From PALSA-1296 sp038322815 (GTDB lineage Bacteria; Bacteroidota; Ignavibacteria; Palsa-1295), in the NCBI GenBank assembly GCA_038322815.1, contig JBBQGG010000004.1, positions 23,869 to 87,868 of the forward strand: a stretch of DNA of 64,000 nt. The letters are read 5' to 3'. Every line of letters begins with the position of its first letter. Position 1 is the first letter of the stretch. A program made the translations under genes and the position numbers. The notes beneath the pieces were generated by a model. That model ran no database searches. It saw nothing but the letters and a program-made list of their open reading frames with translations, and was not told the DNA's origin. Positions 34,202 to 43,456 of this stretch are shown here, one piece after another.

Positions 34202-35167
34202 ATGAGTATCCCTAAAAACCGTTATTTTATTTTTGCAATTATTGCGACAGTATTCTGTACTGTCCTCACACTTTCTTCATGTAATACAGCAAGCACTGTT
34301 GTTCCTCCCGCACCTGCTGCCACTCCGCTCGATCCACCGGCTACAGGAACAGGATTTCAGATTAGTTCAGGTAAGTTTGATATTGCTCCGAATTTCGAGC
34401 GGGAAATTTTTATTTATCGCGATCTCGGTAATTCGGCGCCGATCTTTATCAATCGCATCCATTCGAAGTTACTTCCGAATAGTCATCACATGGTAATGTA
34501 TTTGTTTGATCCAAGTACTCCATCTACAGATTTGCCGGGATTTAATGTTATGCGTGATCTTCGCAATCCTGATGGTACGTATAATTTTTCAACCGAAAGC
34601 CAAATGAATTGGCATGTATTTCTCGGAGGTTCGATGATCGAAGAAGATGATTATAATTTTCCTCCTGGTGTTGCGCTCCAGCTTCCGGCTCATATTGGTA
34701 TAGATATGAATACACATTTCATCAATGACGGAACGTCCACTATTTCCGGCGCTTGTTATGCAAATCTCTATACCGTACCGGCATCCGCAGTTCAACATTC
34801 AGCGCAAACTATTTTTCAACCGAAAACAGACTTCACATTACCGCCTCATAAGCAAACGGTTGTTATTGATTCCCTAATAAATACATTTCCTTACGCAGCA
34901 AGTATTTTCACGCTCACTTCCCATTGCCATGCTCACGGTCAAAAATTTCAGATATTCATCTCCGGCGGTCCGCGTAACGGAGAATTAATTTATGAAAGCA
35001 CAGATTGGTCACATCCTTTAGTAAAAACGTATAATCCGCCCATCATTGTGAATCAAGGCGAAGGGATTAAAACAATTGTTACGTATAATAACACGACGAA
35101 TAACGTGATCACCTTTGGCTTAAAGAGCACCGATGAGATGGACGTTGTGTATGGCTATTTCTATTAA
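34202..35167 (+). CDS. Copper type II ascorbate-dependent monooxygenase-like lipoprotein
   Basis: 321 residues with a lipoprotein signal peptide (lipobox VLTLSSC, Cys27). The mature part resembles the two-domain core of peptidylglycine alpha-hydroxylating and dopamine beta monooxygenases. HH at 95-96 (NSHHMVMYLF), H172 (MNTHFIN), the His cluster 241/243/245 (TSHCHAHGQKF) and M313 (STDEMDVVYGYF) line up with the CuH (His, His, His) and CuM (His, His, Met) ligands of that family. A mononuclear-copper hydroxylase on the outer face of the cell is therefore plausible, with an unknown substrate. It precedes a TonB receptor on the same strand with a 233-base gap. Confidence 0.75.
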   Translation: MSIPKNRYFIFAIIATVFCTVLTLSSCNTASTVVPPAPAATPLDPPATGTGFQISSGKFDIAPNFEREIFIYRDLGNSAPIFINRIHSKLLPNSHHMVMYLFDPSTPSTDLPGFNVMRDLRNPDGTYNFSTESQMNWHVFLGGSMIEEDDYNFPPGVALQLPAHIGIDMNTHFINDGTSTISGACYANLYTVPASAVQHSAQTIFQPKTDFTLPPHKQTVVIDSLINTFPYAASIFTLTSHCHAHGQKFQIFISGGPRNGELIYESTDWSHPLVKTYNPPIIVNQGEGIKTIVTYNNTTNNVITFGLKSTDEMDVVYGYFY

Positions 35168-35400
35168 GCCAGTGCTTTACTGAGAGTTTCAGAAATTTTC
35201 CATTGTTTTTTTTGTGAATTCGGGCTTTTGCTGCATGTAACTTAAGCGGACTATTATGATCGCGAAAACAGGATAAAATCTGATCTTCTTGGTTCGATTT
35301 TCCGCGTAACAAAGCTGTTCCCGGTACCGTACCATCGCTAAATCATACCATCATCCAAGCACATTAAAATATCTTTCCCATTAAAACGTCTTATAAGAGG

Positions 35401-37677
35401 ATGATTCGACAAATTCTTGCATTTTTTCTATTTTTTTTATGCCTTATTGCGTCAAAAGATAGTTTAGCATCGACATTTCTTACTCCGTCTGATTCAGCAG
35501 ATGCGATAATTTCAGGCTATATCAAAGATTCACTTTCCGGTGAGACGATCATCGGCGCGACGATCCGTGTCCGTTCTCTTAAGCGCGGTGCCATCAGCAA
35601 CAGAAGCGGATATTTTGCTCTGCATCTTCCCAGCGAGACCGATCTTGTGCTTGAAGTCAGTTCATTAGGCTATAGATCGTTAAAGAAAAATATTCGACTA
35701 TCGCAGGGTCAGCAAATGACAGAAAATTTTATTTTAGTAACAGAAAGTATTCAAGGCAGCGAGATCACAGTTGAAACCGATAAAGAAAAAGATGAGCGCG
35801 AAGCGCCGCAAGTTTCTCGCGTTGAAATAAACCCTTCACAAGTTGCTAATTTGCCAAAAGCGGGCGAATCTGATATTTTCAGAATATTGCAGCTTATTCC
35901 CGGCGTACAGACGATAAGTGAAATTTCTGCCGGCCTTTACGTACGGGGTGGCTCACCCGATCAGAACCTTATCTTGCTTGATGGCAGTACGCTCTATAAC
36001 CCCAGCCATTTTTTCGGATTCTTTTCTACATTCAACTCTGATGCGATCAAAGATGTCGAGTTGATCAAAGGCGGCTTTCCTGCGGAGTATGGAGGCAGGC
36101 TATCAGCAGTATTGAATGTCACCGATAAAGATGGTGATCTTTATAAAACCAATGCCAAGCTTACTCTCGGTCTTATATCAAGTCGCGGTACGATCGAAAC
36201 ACCGCTCGGCGATGGAGCTTTAACCCTTTCAGCCAGACGAACATACATTGATGTAATTTTGAATGCAACCGGGTTGACGCAAAGCCTTAATATCCCAAAT
36301 TATCATTTCTACGATCTGAACGGAAAATTTACACAGAGCCTGGGGCAAAGTGATAAGATCGCTGTATCAGGTTATGGAGGATCCGACAATTTAACGTTCG
36401 AGAACGGCAAATCTGCTTCATCAGTAGGATTGAATTGGGGTAATCAATCAGCAAATGCAAGCTGGACGCACCTCTTTTCGAATGCCCTTTTCATGAAAGT
36501 AAATTTTAACGGAAGTCATTATTTTTCACTGCTAAATTTCGGACTTGGTACGAACTCCTTCAATTTTAATAATCAGATATATGACTACTCTCTGCATGGG
36601 GATCTGGAATATTTTCTTGGCAGCCAACATGAAATAAAGACCGGTTTCCAACTTTCGCAATATCATTTTCGTCTGCTCATAACACAGGCAAGTAACCCGC
36701 CAAATTCAAATATTGACTTGACACCTCTTTACTATGCCGGATATATTTCTGATGAATGGAAGCCTGATGAACGCTGGGCGTTAACGACAGGCTTGCGCAT
36801 CGATGGAATTTCTTCCCGCAAGGAGATCGGAATTGATCCGCGCATTGCTATTCGTTATATCGTCAATCCCGATATTACACTTAAAGCAAGTTATGGAATT
36901 TATCATCAGTATTTAAAGCTGTCATCGAATCCTCTTTTTACCGCTTCTGATATTTGGCTTCCCGTCGATTCAACACAAGCAGCTTCGGCTGCCAATCAAT
37001 ATGTACTCGGTATTTCGACAGCGCCGTTCGAAGGTTTTACATTCGATGTTGAAACCTATTATAAAACATATACAAATCTGGTAGAACTTAAGCCAAATAT
37101 ACTTGGCGGCAGTAAATTGAGTGACGTCTTTTTTGTCGGAAACGGATTTTCTTATGGAGTTGAATTCTTCCTTCAAAAACGTGTCGGCAATTGGACGGGC
37201 TGGCTGGGGTATACACTTGCATATACCCGAAGGAAGTTTCCGGAGATTGATAATGGAAATACTTTTCCGCCGACCTACGACAGGAGAAATGATCTGAATC
37301 TTGTTATTACTTATCGCGTCAACGACAGATGGACACTCGGCTCGACATTTGTGTATGCCACCGGTCAGGCTTATTCGCAAACTACTGCACTCTATAATGC
37401 AGGAGAACCTGATTATAACGGAAAACTTATTCCAATCGATGGCACAAAGAATGGCTTACGTCTGGAGCCATACAACAGGCTTGATGTTTCAGCAACATAC
37501 TCGTTCTGCCTATTGAGCGAGAAGCGAAATGCCGAACTGAATTTTGATATTTACAATGTTTATAATCATCGTAACGTATGGTTCAGACGAATTGATACCG
37601 GCAGCAACCCCGCAACAAGTGAAGACGTGAGGCTGCTACCCATATTGCCGACATTCGGTTTACAAATAAAATTTTAG
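35401..37677 (+). CDS. TonB-dependent receptor with carboxypeptidase-regulatory-like N-terminal domain
   Basis: A 758-residue outer-membrane receptor for uptake of large ligands. After the signal peptide (ends SKDSLAS) comes a carboxypeptidase-regulatory-like/CarbopepD_reg_2 domain (ISGYIKDSLSGETIIGATIRV). The plug domain follows (IFRILQLIPGVQT, GLYVRGGSPDQNLILLDGSTLYNPSHFFGFFSTFN in segments). The C-terminal part is a beta-barrel with many alternating aromatic strands, ending in FGLQIKF. There is no SusD partner. Instead a DUF4249 lipoprotein follows, a pairing often seen in this phylum. No ligand can be inferred. Confidence 0.92.
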   Translation: MIRQILAFFLFFLCLIASKDSLASTFLTPSDSADAIISGYIKDSLSGETIIGATIRVRSLKRGAISNRSGYFALHLPSETDLVLEVSSLGYRSLKKNIRLSQGQQMTENFILVTESIQGSEITVETDKEKDEREAPQVSRVEINPSQVANLPKAGESDIFRILQLIPGVQTISEISAGLYVRGGSPDQNLILLDGSTLYNPSHFFGFFSTFNSDAIKDVELIKGGFPAEYGGRLSAVLNVTDKDGDLYKTNAKLTLGLISSRGTIETPLGDGALTLSARRTYIDVILNATGLTQSLNIPNYHFYDLNGKFTQSLGQSDKIAVSGYGGSDNLTFENGKSASSVGLNWGNQSANASWTHLFSNALFMKVNFNGSHYFSLLNFGLGTNSFNFNNQIYDYSLHGDLEYFLGSQHEIKTGFQLSQYHFRLLITQASNPPNSNIDLTPLYYAGYISDEWKPDERWALTTGLRIDGISSRKEIGIDPRIAIRYIVNPDITLKASYGIYHQYLKLSSNPLFTASDIWLPVDSTQAASAANQYVLGISTAPFEGFTFDVETYYKTYTNLVELKPNILGGSKLSDVFFVGNGFSYGVEFFLQKRVGNWTGWLGYTLAYTRRKFPEIDNGNTFPPTYDRRNDLNLVITYRVNDRWTLGSTFVYATGQAYSQTTALYNAGEPDYNGKLIPIDGTKNGLRLEPYNRLDVSATYSFCLLSEKRNAELNFDIYNVYNHRNVWFRRIDTGSNPATSEDVRLLPILPTFGLQIKF

Positions 37678-37688
37678 AAAACATAATT

Positions 37689-37715
37689 GGTGGGACGGAC
37701 GAAAGTCCTACCCAC
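37689..37715. repeat. Small hairpin repeat between receptor and DUF4249 genes
   Basis: GGTGGGACGGAC-gaaa-GTCCTACCCA forms a stem with one internal mismatch. Its sequence style (rggac ... gtccy with a gaaag loop) recalls the 22563-22624 repeat. There is no T run, so termination is unlikely. Confidence 0.6.
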
Positions 37716-37740
37716 TAATGCAAAAAACTTTAGACATTAG

Positions 37741-38577
37741 ATGAAACAAAACATTATATTTTTTCTTGCACTTTTTATTGCAGCACTTAATGGATGCGAT
37801 GGTGCGATCACGTCGCAATACAAAGAACAAGTAGTGGTCGAAGGATTTATTTATCCCGGCAGAGGGATCGATTCCGTTATTCTGCATTACTCAACACCCT
37901 TCACAGATTTATATACCGATTCTTCCTATGCTATTACGGGTGCAGATGTTCGCGTTTCTGAAGGCGGAAAAGAATACATTCTTTTACCTTCTGCGGCAAA
38001 GGGAAGGTACTATCTTCCTTCATCGACCCTTATAATAGAAGGTGGAAAAACATATACGCTTACTGTGAGAATAAAAGATCATGTAGTCACTGCAACTACG
38101 ACAGTACCAATGCCGATTCAATATATCAATGTAGACAGCACCTTCCCAAAGGATCGAATTCTGTTTCTCGATACTACGAATGCCTCGACGTTCACCTACA
38201 CACTTTTAGCCGGACCTGTTGACGCTCAGACACGAAGATATATGCTTGAAGTCAGCGCATTAGATACGAATTTCGGGAAAGTATCAACTAATCTTTTCGG
38301 ACCACCGGTTGATACCTCGGCATATGTGCGATATTCATTTATACAAACGGCGCCACGGATTATTATCTATTCACGTCTCTTCGGTTGGTTCGGTCCAAAC
38401 CTATTAAGCTTTCTTGCTCTTGATTCAAATTGGGTTGATTATAAACGTCAGGTTGGCTACGGGCAAAATGCACAGATACATTATCAATCTTCCCTCAACC
38501 ATATTACTGGCGGAATAGGTATATGGGCAAGTGCAGCAAAGGATACAGTCACCGTATTTATTAAACCAAAGTCATAA
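37741..38577 (+). CDS. DUF4249 family lipoprotein
   Basis: 278 residues with a lipoprotein signal peptide (lipobox IAALNGC, Cys19). The mature part starts with VVVEGFIYPG and IDSVILHYSTPF, then GADVRVSEGG and YTLTVRIKDHVVTATTTVPMP, the first-domain pattern of DUF4249. The family is typically encoded next to a TonB-dependent receptor, as here (63 bases downstream), and probably acts as a surface lipoprotein of the same transport system. The C-terminal part is shorter than some members. The stop is close to the start of the next barrel gene, so all three are likely one operon. Confidence 0.85.
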   Translation: MKQNIIFFLALFIAALNGCDGAITSQYKEQVVVEGFIYPGRGIDSVILHYSTPFTDLYTDSSYAITGADVRVSEGGKEYILLPSAAKGRYYLPSSTLIIEGGKTYTLTVRIKDHVVTATTTVPMPIQYINVDSTFPKDRILFLDTTNASTFTYTLLAGPVDAQTRRYMLEVSALDTNFGKVSTNLFGPPVDTSAYVRYSFIQTAPRIIIYSRLFGWFGPNLLSFLALDSNWVDYKRQVGYGQNAQIHYQSSLNHITGGIGIWASAAKDTVTVFIKPKS

Positions 38578-38617
38578 GAGAGTCCCATTAACGGGAGCTA
38601 AGGTTAGATTAGAATGG

Positions 38618-40780
38618 TTGAAGTATTCAAAAGAAATCTTGCCCCGAAGAATATTATTATTCATCATTCAATTATTTTTTTTCGCAGCGCTCGAAGGTTC
38701 ACTCCATGCGCAAATTTTTCCTGAGCGCCTCTGGTGGACACCCGGTTCGATCTCCTCGCTTCCAGGTATAGATTCCCTGTTTACATTAAACCCCATAAGT
38801 TACACTGCCTTTGATTTCATACACACCCTATCGCTTTATACATGGAGTTCGAGTTTACGATTATCTTCGAATACATTTATCATTGCTGATTCACTGACTC
38901 CGCATTTTTTTATCAGCGGCGAAGGGCGCTCACGGCTCCGTGAAGATACACGCGTCCGTACAAGCGAGGCAAATGCCCTCATCAATGCGGATTACCCATT
39001 CGATGCAAAACGGAATGGATTGACAATATCTTTTTTTGGTTCAACGTACTCGCTCCGTTCTGGAACTGAGCAAGCAGTTTCGCAGCTCGGAACACTTGCA
39101 AATGTTACCGATGGATATGGTGTCCTGGGCGGAAAATATTTTCCTGCTTCGCCGATAGAAATCACCGCCGGCGCCGGCATCGCTCGCAAATCTTTCGCGA
39201 TTGGAACATTCTCAGGCACGATCATTCACGCAGGAATTACAACATCTCCAATTCAGTTGTCCGATGAGAATATATTTGATGGAAGTGTGGCTCTCGATGA
39301 ACGGCACTTCGGGGCTTGGAGTGTTCAATCGTTATCTGATACTCTTTTCCATGAAGTATCACGAAACGATAATATCCAAGTGCATCTTCTTTCGAATTTC
39401 GGCGAAAGTGGAAATAACGATGCCTCTGGCGGAGTAGCTGTCAAACGCCGGGATTTTTTTTTCTCGAAAGATACGTCAGGAGTATTAGCAAAACAAGAAC
39501 GCTCAGAAGTAGATTATGAACTTCACGAAGCATTACAATACCCATTTATTAAAAGACGCCTCATCGGAAATTTTCGCATTGATATTCTCCCGCAACAGAT
39601 AACCCGTCGAACACCGAGCGTTGATATTACCTCTCTTCCGACGACAACACTTATTTCCTCTACTTTCCTGGTGCCTTCAACGACAAACGCGCTCGACGCC
39701 GCATTTTCAGGAAGATTCGATTTTTTGCTCGGTGACGCTAGTGATGCAATACGTACCACACAACTCTCAATGGAAATAAAATTCGATGAGCGAAATGAGA
39801 CTAGCGATATATTGCAGGGAGAAACCGGTACACTATCCGCACTTGCGGTAAAAAAGCTCACCGATGCCCTTGGAGCTACAAGTTTCGACGGAAAGGTAAC
39901 ATCACTTCAGTTTACCGCCAACCTCCCTCTAGCTGAGCGCGATGCACTAAACGCAAATTTTAGTTCGCGGATCTACCGTTACGATACTCCAAGTACTGAG
40001 AATCATGATGATCGCGACGAACTGAATCTTGGGGGTACGCTTCAATATGATCATTTTTTTTCGTCTTCACTGGAAATGTCAAATGAAATTCGTCTGGCAA
40101 GAAGTCATCTTGTCTATCTTGGAAGTGACAGGAGCTTACAGAATTATGTCAGTAAGACGATTGCATTCACATCACAAGTTATCTTTCGCACTCCATCTTT
40201 CCAGCATCAAATTCGCGGCGAAGTTTTTGCAAATTATTCTGTCTATGATTTTTCAGCACCTATTGCGGGTTCAACCACAGCTCGTGACTACCTAATACGT
40301 GGCGTCAATGGCTCTGATAGCATTCGAATTTCGTTGGGAAGACTACCCATTATCTGGGATGCTCTATCAGCAATCGAAGGTATTTTTGATTTACGTCTAT
40401 ACGAACGTGGTGCATATAATGTCGCAGCATTCACTGAGCGTCCAATTCTCCGCACATCGGAATTTTCCGGAGATTTAACCCTAAATCTTATGGATAAAAA
40501 CTCACGTTCACCGATATTAGTAAAACTTGGTGCAAGAGCATTTATTATGCGCCGGTTTGCACCGATTGCAACTTCATCACAGACTTCACTTTCATTGCAG
40601 GAAAGTCTCGACCGAATTGGTCCGCTCCTTACTATTACGATAGACCAATTAGCGGTAAAAGGACCCAGACTGTATAGTTCGATCTGGTATAGCTTCGTCA
40701 GCCATCAAACATTTGATTCGAACACTTCTAATTCTTCAAGACAGATCGAAGCGCGATTGGCAGCACAATGGAGTTTTTAA
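38618..40780 (+). CDS. Outer-membrane beta-barrel protein
   Basis: A protein of about 720 residues. The frame extends back to 38531 inside the DUF4249 gene, but the best signal peptide (LPRRILLFIIQLFFF, cleavage after SLHA) calls for a start nearby. The TTG at 38618 with aagg 8-12 bases upstream fits. The mature protein has many short alternating hydrophobic/polar strands (SLRLSSNTFIIAD, LTISFFGSTYSLRSG) and ends RLAAQWSF, a typical barrel-closing C-terminal Phe. There is no plug domain, so it is not itself a TonB receptor. It may form a complex with the preceding receptor and lipoprotein. Family not recognised. Confidence 0.7.
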   Translation: MKYSKEILPRRILLFIIQLFFFAALEGSLHAQIFPERLWWTPGSISSLPGIDSLFTLNPISYTAFDFIHTLSLYTWSSSLRLSSNTFIIADSLTPHFFISGEGRSRLREDTRVRTSEANALINADYPFDAKRNGLTISFFGSTYSLRSGTEQAVSQLGTLANVTDGYGVLGGKYFPASPIEITAGAGIARKSFAIGTFSGTIIHAGITTSPIQLSDENIFDGSVALDERHFGAWSVQSLSDTLFHEVSRNDNIQVHLLSNFGESGNNDASGGVAVKRRDFFFSKDTSGVLAKQERSEVDYELHEALQYPFIKRRLIGNFRIDILPQQITRRTPSVDITSLPTTTLISSTFLVPSTTNALDAAFSGRFDFLLGDASDAIRTTQLSMEIKFDERNETSDILQGETGTLSALAVKKLTDALGATSFDGKVTSLQFTANLPLAERDALNANFSSRIYRYDTPSTENHDDRDELNLGGTLQYDHFFSSSLEMSNEIRLARSHLVYLGSDRSLQNYVSKTIAFTSQVIFRTPSFQHQIRGEVFANYSVYDFSAPIAGSTTARDYLIRGVNGSDSIRISLGRLPIIWDALSAIEGIFDLRLYERGAYNVAAFTERPILRTSEFSGDLTLNLMDKNSRSPILVKLGARAFIMRRFAPIATSSQTSLSLQESLDRIGPLLTITIDQLAVKGPRLYSSIWYSFVSHQTFDSNTSNSSRQIEARLAAQWSF

Positions 40781-40781
40781 A

Positions 40782-41003
40782 TTACTTTATCTCTTCAAAT
40801 TCCGCATCCTGAATTTCCTTCTGTTCAATGTGTTTACTGTTTTTTTTCGTTGAAGCCGAAGTAAATTCCGAGCTTTGCGCAGTCCTTGTTTGATTATTAG
40901 GTTTCCTCTTTCCGCTTATCCCTTCAATAAATGGCCTGATTAGTCTGCGATAGATCGTTAATAGGGCAAAGAAGAGAATAAATAATTCAATAAAGATCCG
41001 CAT
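40782..41003 (-). CDS. Small membrane-anchored protein (DUF4834-like)
   Basis: 73 residues: one N-terminal membrane helix (IFIELFILFFALLTIYRRL), then a basic segment and a polar acidic tail ending DAEFEEIK. Size and layout resemble the DUF4834 proteins encoded beside deoxynucleoside kinase and folK genes in Bacteroidota. It is the last gene of the eight-gene phoH operon; its stop faces the stop of the barrel gene 2 bases away. Role unknown. Confidence 0.6.
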   Translation of the reverse strand: MRIFIELFILFFALLTIYRRLIRPFIEGISGKRKPNNQTRTAQSSEFTSASTKKNSKHIEQKEIQDAEFEEIK

Positions 41004-41012
41004 GAGCGCAGG

Positions 41013-41738
41013 TTAGTTATTAATTAATTCAAAAAATGGTTCGCCTTTTGAAAGATATTCTACCGGTGGATACGGACTGCGCAAGATCGTACTTACAAGT
41101 CTTTGAAAATGTTCAGGCATCCGCAAGAAGTCAAAGTCGTCACAGCTTGCAACGATCAGGCGTGTATCACGGTAGTGAAAGAAAAAATCGTTATAGGCAC
41201 TGACGATCTGCTCCAGATATTCGCGGTTCATATTTTTTTCAAAGTTACGTCCGCGTTTTTTTATGTTTTGCTGCAGCAAACTTACACTTCCCTGCAAATA
41301 GATCACGACATCCGGCATCGGCACCGTTTTATCTAATGCAGAAGTCACCTCTTCATAAAGCTTTAACTCGTCCCGAGTCAGGTTTACCTCGGCAAAAATC
41401 CGGTCTTTTGAAAAAAGATAATCGCTGACGCAGCTCTCATAGAAAAGATCGGTATGGATAAGCTCCTGCTGCTGTCTGTAGCGCGAAAGTAAAAAGAAAA
41501 GCTGGGTCTGAAACGCAGTACGGCGACGATCGTCATAAAATGTTTGCAGGAATGGATTTTCTTCATAGCGTTCTAAAATCAAACGTGCTCTAAAGTGGTG
41601 GGCAAGCATATCTGCAAGAGTTGATTTCCCAACGCCAATAGGACCTTCAACAGCTATATAACGAATAGGCAGCACTTCCTGCTTCATAGAGCGGGATAGT
41701 GCATATGCGACGTCATTTGTTACTGACATTTTATTCAC
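41013..41738 (-). CDS. Deoxynucleoside kinase
   Basis: Phosphorylates deoxynucleosides to monophosphates in the salvage pathway. 241 residues: P-loop AVEGPIGVGKSTLAD, RYEENPFLQTFYDD (base-binding Glu), the DRRRTAFQTQLFFL segment (in place of the usual ERS/DRS region), and the LID arginines KKRGRNFEKNMN. The Bacteroidota-type dGK/dAK enzymes have the same order. The gene starts with GTG at 41738, overlapping the folK stop by 4 bases; an ATG three codons later (41729) is an alternative. The kinase-folK pairing is common in related phyla. Confidence 0.88.
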   Translation of the reverse strand: MNKMSVTNDVAYALSRSMKQEVLPIRYIAVEGPIGVGKSTLADMLAHHFRARLILERYEENPFLQTFYDDRRRTAFQTQLFFLLSRYRQQQELIHTDLFYESCVSDYLFSKDRIFAEVNLTRDELKLYEEVTSALDKTVPMPDVVIYLQGSVSLLQQNIKKRGRNFEKNMNREYLEQIVSAYNDFFFHYRDTRLIVASCDDFDFLRMPEHFQRLVSTILRSPYPPVEYLSKGEPFFELINN

Positions 41739-42220
41739 GCGTTGACCAAGTGAATGCTATTTTTATCGTAATGAAATTGCTCTAAAAGCGATGCAATATT
41801 TTTTTTCAGTACTGGATGAATAAAATCAGCAGCAATCTCATTCATCGGTACAAGTACAAAACTCCTGTTTTGCAACTCTTTATGCGGCACGGTTAATGAT
41901 GGTGAATCCATAACAACATCATCATAAAATAAAATATCAAAGTCTATTTCGCGCTCATGCCACCTTTCACGCTCTGAACGGCCCAATTCACTTTCCAGAA
42001 TTTTTAAAGAGCGATGCAATGGCTCAAGTTCTAACTCTGTTTGCACAAGAATAACAGTGTTAAGAAAATCTGCCTGTTCCGCATAGCCATACGGGGCAGT
42101 TTCGTATATAGAGCTCTTCTTTTCTATCACACAGAATTGCGATAATGTATTAAATGCCTCTTGGATACGCTTCAAGCGCGGCTCAATATTCGTACCAATT
42201 GCAATGTAGACTCTATGCAT
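41735..42220 (-). CDS. folK: 2-amino-4-hydroxy-6-hydroxymethyldihydropteridine pyrophosphokinase
   Basis: HPPK transfers pyrophosphate from ATP to 6-hydroxymethyl-dihydropterin in folate synthesis. 161 residues from the ATG at 42220 (MHRVYIAIGTNI); an upstream GTG at 42238 is less likely. Motifs: ETAPYGYAEQADFLN, ESELGRSERERWHEREIDFDI in segments, and VPHKELQNRSFVLVPM. It lies directly after folB, which makes its substrate, and the following kinase gene overlaps its stop. Confidence 0.94.
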   Translation of the reverse strand: MHRVYIAIGTNIEPRLKRIQEAFNTLSQFCVIEKKSSIYETAPYGYAEQADFLNTVILVQTELELEPLHRSLKILESELGRSERERWHEREIDFDILFYDDVVMDSPSLTVPHKELQNRSFVLVPMNEIAADFIHPVLKKNIASLLEQFHYDKNSIHLVNA

Positions 42221-42227
42221 ATTTTGG

Positions 42228-42590
42228 CTACTCACCACTACGGCATTTGTACTCTACTTCAACGGATTTGAGCTTTCCTCCGACAGGTGCATTCATCTTT
42301 CGGACTTTTACACCGACACTGCGCACCTCTGAGAATGTATCTGATATCACCATACAAATATCGCTGGCAAAAGCTTCGAGCAAGTTGTATCTTTTGTTTT
42401 CCGAGACTTTTACGACTGTAGTATATAATTTGGTATAATCAAGTGCATCGGCAAGATCATCAGTCCTCGCTCCGGAAGTATCTGCGACTTCAACTTCCAA
42501 ATCGATCTCAAAATGATTGCCATTCCTGATCTCTTCTTCATAAACACCATGATGAGCAAAGATCTCTATAGAATTGAGTCTGATGAACAT
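42228..42590 (-). CDS. folB: Dihydroneopterin aldolase
   Basis: Converts 7,8-dihydroneopterin to 6-hydroxymethyl-dihydropterin in folate synthesis; forms an octamer in the cytoplasm. 120 residues: start IRLNSIEIFAHHGVYEEE, where the His-Gly is the pterin-site signature. DLADALDYTKLY and YNLLEAFASDI (the Glu after LL contacts the pterin) follow, and VRKMNAPV carries the catalytic Lys. It is 5 bases downstream of miaA and followed by folK. Confidence 0.94.
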   Translation of the reverse strand: MFIRLNSIEIFAHHGVYEEEIRNGNHFEIDLEVEVADTSGARTDDLADALDYTKLYTTVVKVSENKRYNLLEAFASDICMVISDTFSEVRSVGVKVRKMNAPVGGKLKSVEVEYKCRSGE

Positions 42591-42595
42591 TTAAA

Positions 42596-43456
42596 TTATC
42601 GCTTATATCGTTTCATCCATGTCGCTTGCCGCTTTGCATATTGACGGGTGCGAATAATGATCTCTTCTCGTGCTGCCTCAAGGGGTTTCTCACCGCGCAC
42701 AACTTGAGCAAGTTCTCTATAACCGATCGCATTCATAGCAGGCATCGTCTCCGTTACACCACTTTGAAGCAATTTTTCAACTTCTTTCAACCACCCGGCA
42801 GCAAGCATATCATCAATACGAGCTACGATTTTTTCCTGAAGTTTCTCTCGATCAACTTCGATAAGTGTAAACGATGGTTGGAATTCAAAAGGCTCCGCCT
42901 TTTCTTTACGCGCTTCACCAAGCGGGATTCCTGTTGCATAAAAGAATTCCCATGCACGCTCTAATCTTCTCGGGTTGCGCTCGCGCGCTATTTGCTCATA
43001 GAGTACCGGATCGACTTCCTGTAGCCGTTCGTGCATTTTATCGAATCCCATTTCTTTCATTTCTTTGGCAACTCCGGAACGAGCTACCGCTAATTTTTTT
43101 TCGTCAGCCTCAAAAGGCGTAATACCGAAGAACAGAGCGTCAATATAAAACCCCGTTCCTCCTACTATAAGCGGTGTTTTTCCATTTGCGGATATTCTTC
43201 TTATTATATCCCGAGCCGCTTTGGAATAATCCGAAGCATTAAAGCGCTCATTCGGTTTCAAAATATCAATAAGATGATGTGGTATCAGTTTTCGAATTTC
43301 TATCGAAGGTTTTGCAGTTCCTATCTCAAAACCATAATATAATAGCGATGCATCAGCGTTGACGATTTCAATACTCCGATTCGATTCGAAGCGCTGCAAA
43401 GCAAGAGCCGTCTTGCCTGAAGCAGTTGGTCCGGTAATGACTTCAATCTGTCTCAT
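42596..43456 (-). CDS. miaA: tRNA dimethylallyltransferase
   Basis: Attaches a dimethylallyl group to A37 of tRNAs reading UNN codons, the step before MiaB. 286 residues: P-loop GPTASGKTALAL, NADASLLYYGFEIGTAKP (the usual DSRQVY region is changed to DASLLY), HHLIDILKPNE, PLIVGGTGFYIDALF, and the C-terminal NAIGYRELAQV with RTRQYAKRQATWMKR. The protein is slightly short because the C-terminal tail is reduced. Its stop nearly abuts folB and its start abuts the pcm stop. Confidence 0.93.
   Translation of the reverse strand: MRQIEVITGPTASGKTALALQRFESNRSIEIVNADASLLYYGFEIGTAKPSIEIRKLIPHHLIDILKPNERFNASDYSKAARDIIRRISANGKTPLIVGGTGFYIDALFFGITPFEADEKKLAVARSGVAKEMKEMGFDKMHERLQEVDPVLYEQIARERNPRRLERAWEFFYATGIPLGEARKEKAEPFEFQPSFTLIEVDREKLQEKIVARIDDMLAAGWLKEVEKLLQSGVTETMPAMNAIGYRELAQVVRGEKPLEAAREEIIIRTRQYAKRQATWMKRYKR

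Noticed and set aside
35168..35400. Possible regulatory RNA in the 233-base gap before the TonB receptor
   Set aside because: I see no riboswitch-like conserved core, strong hairpin with T run, or promoter match, so nothing is claimed.
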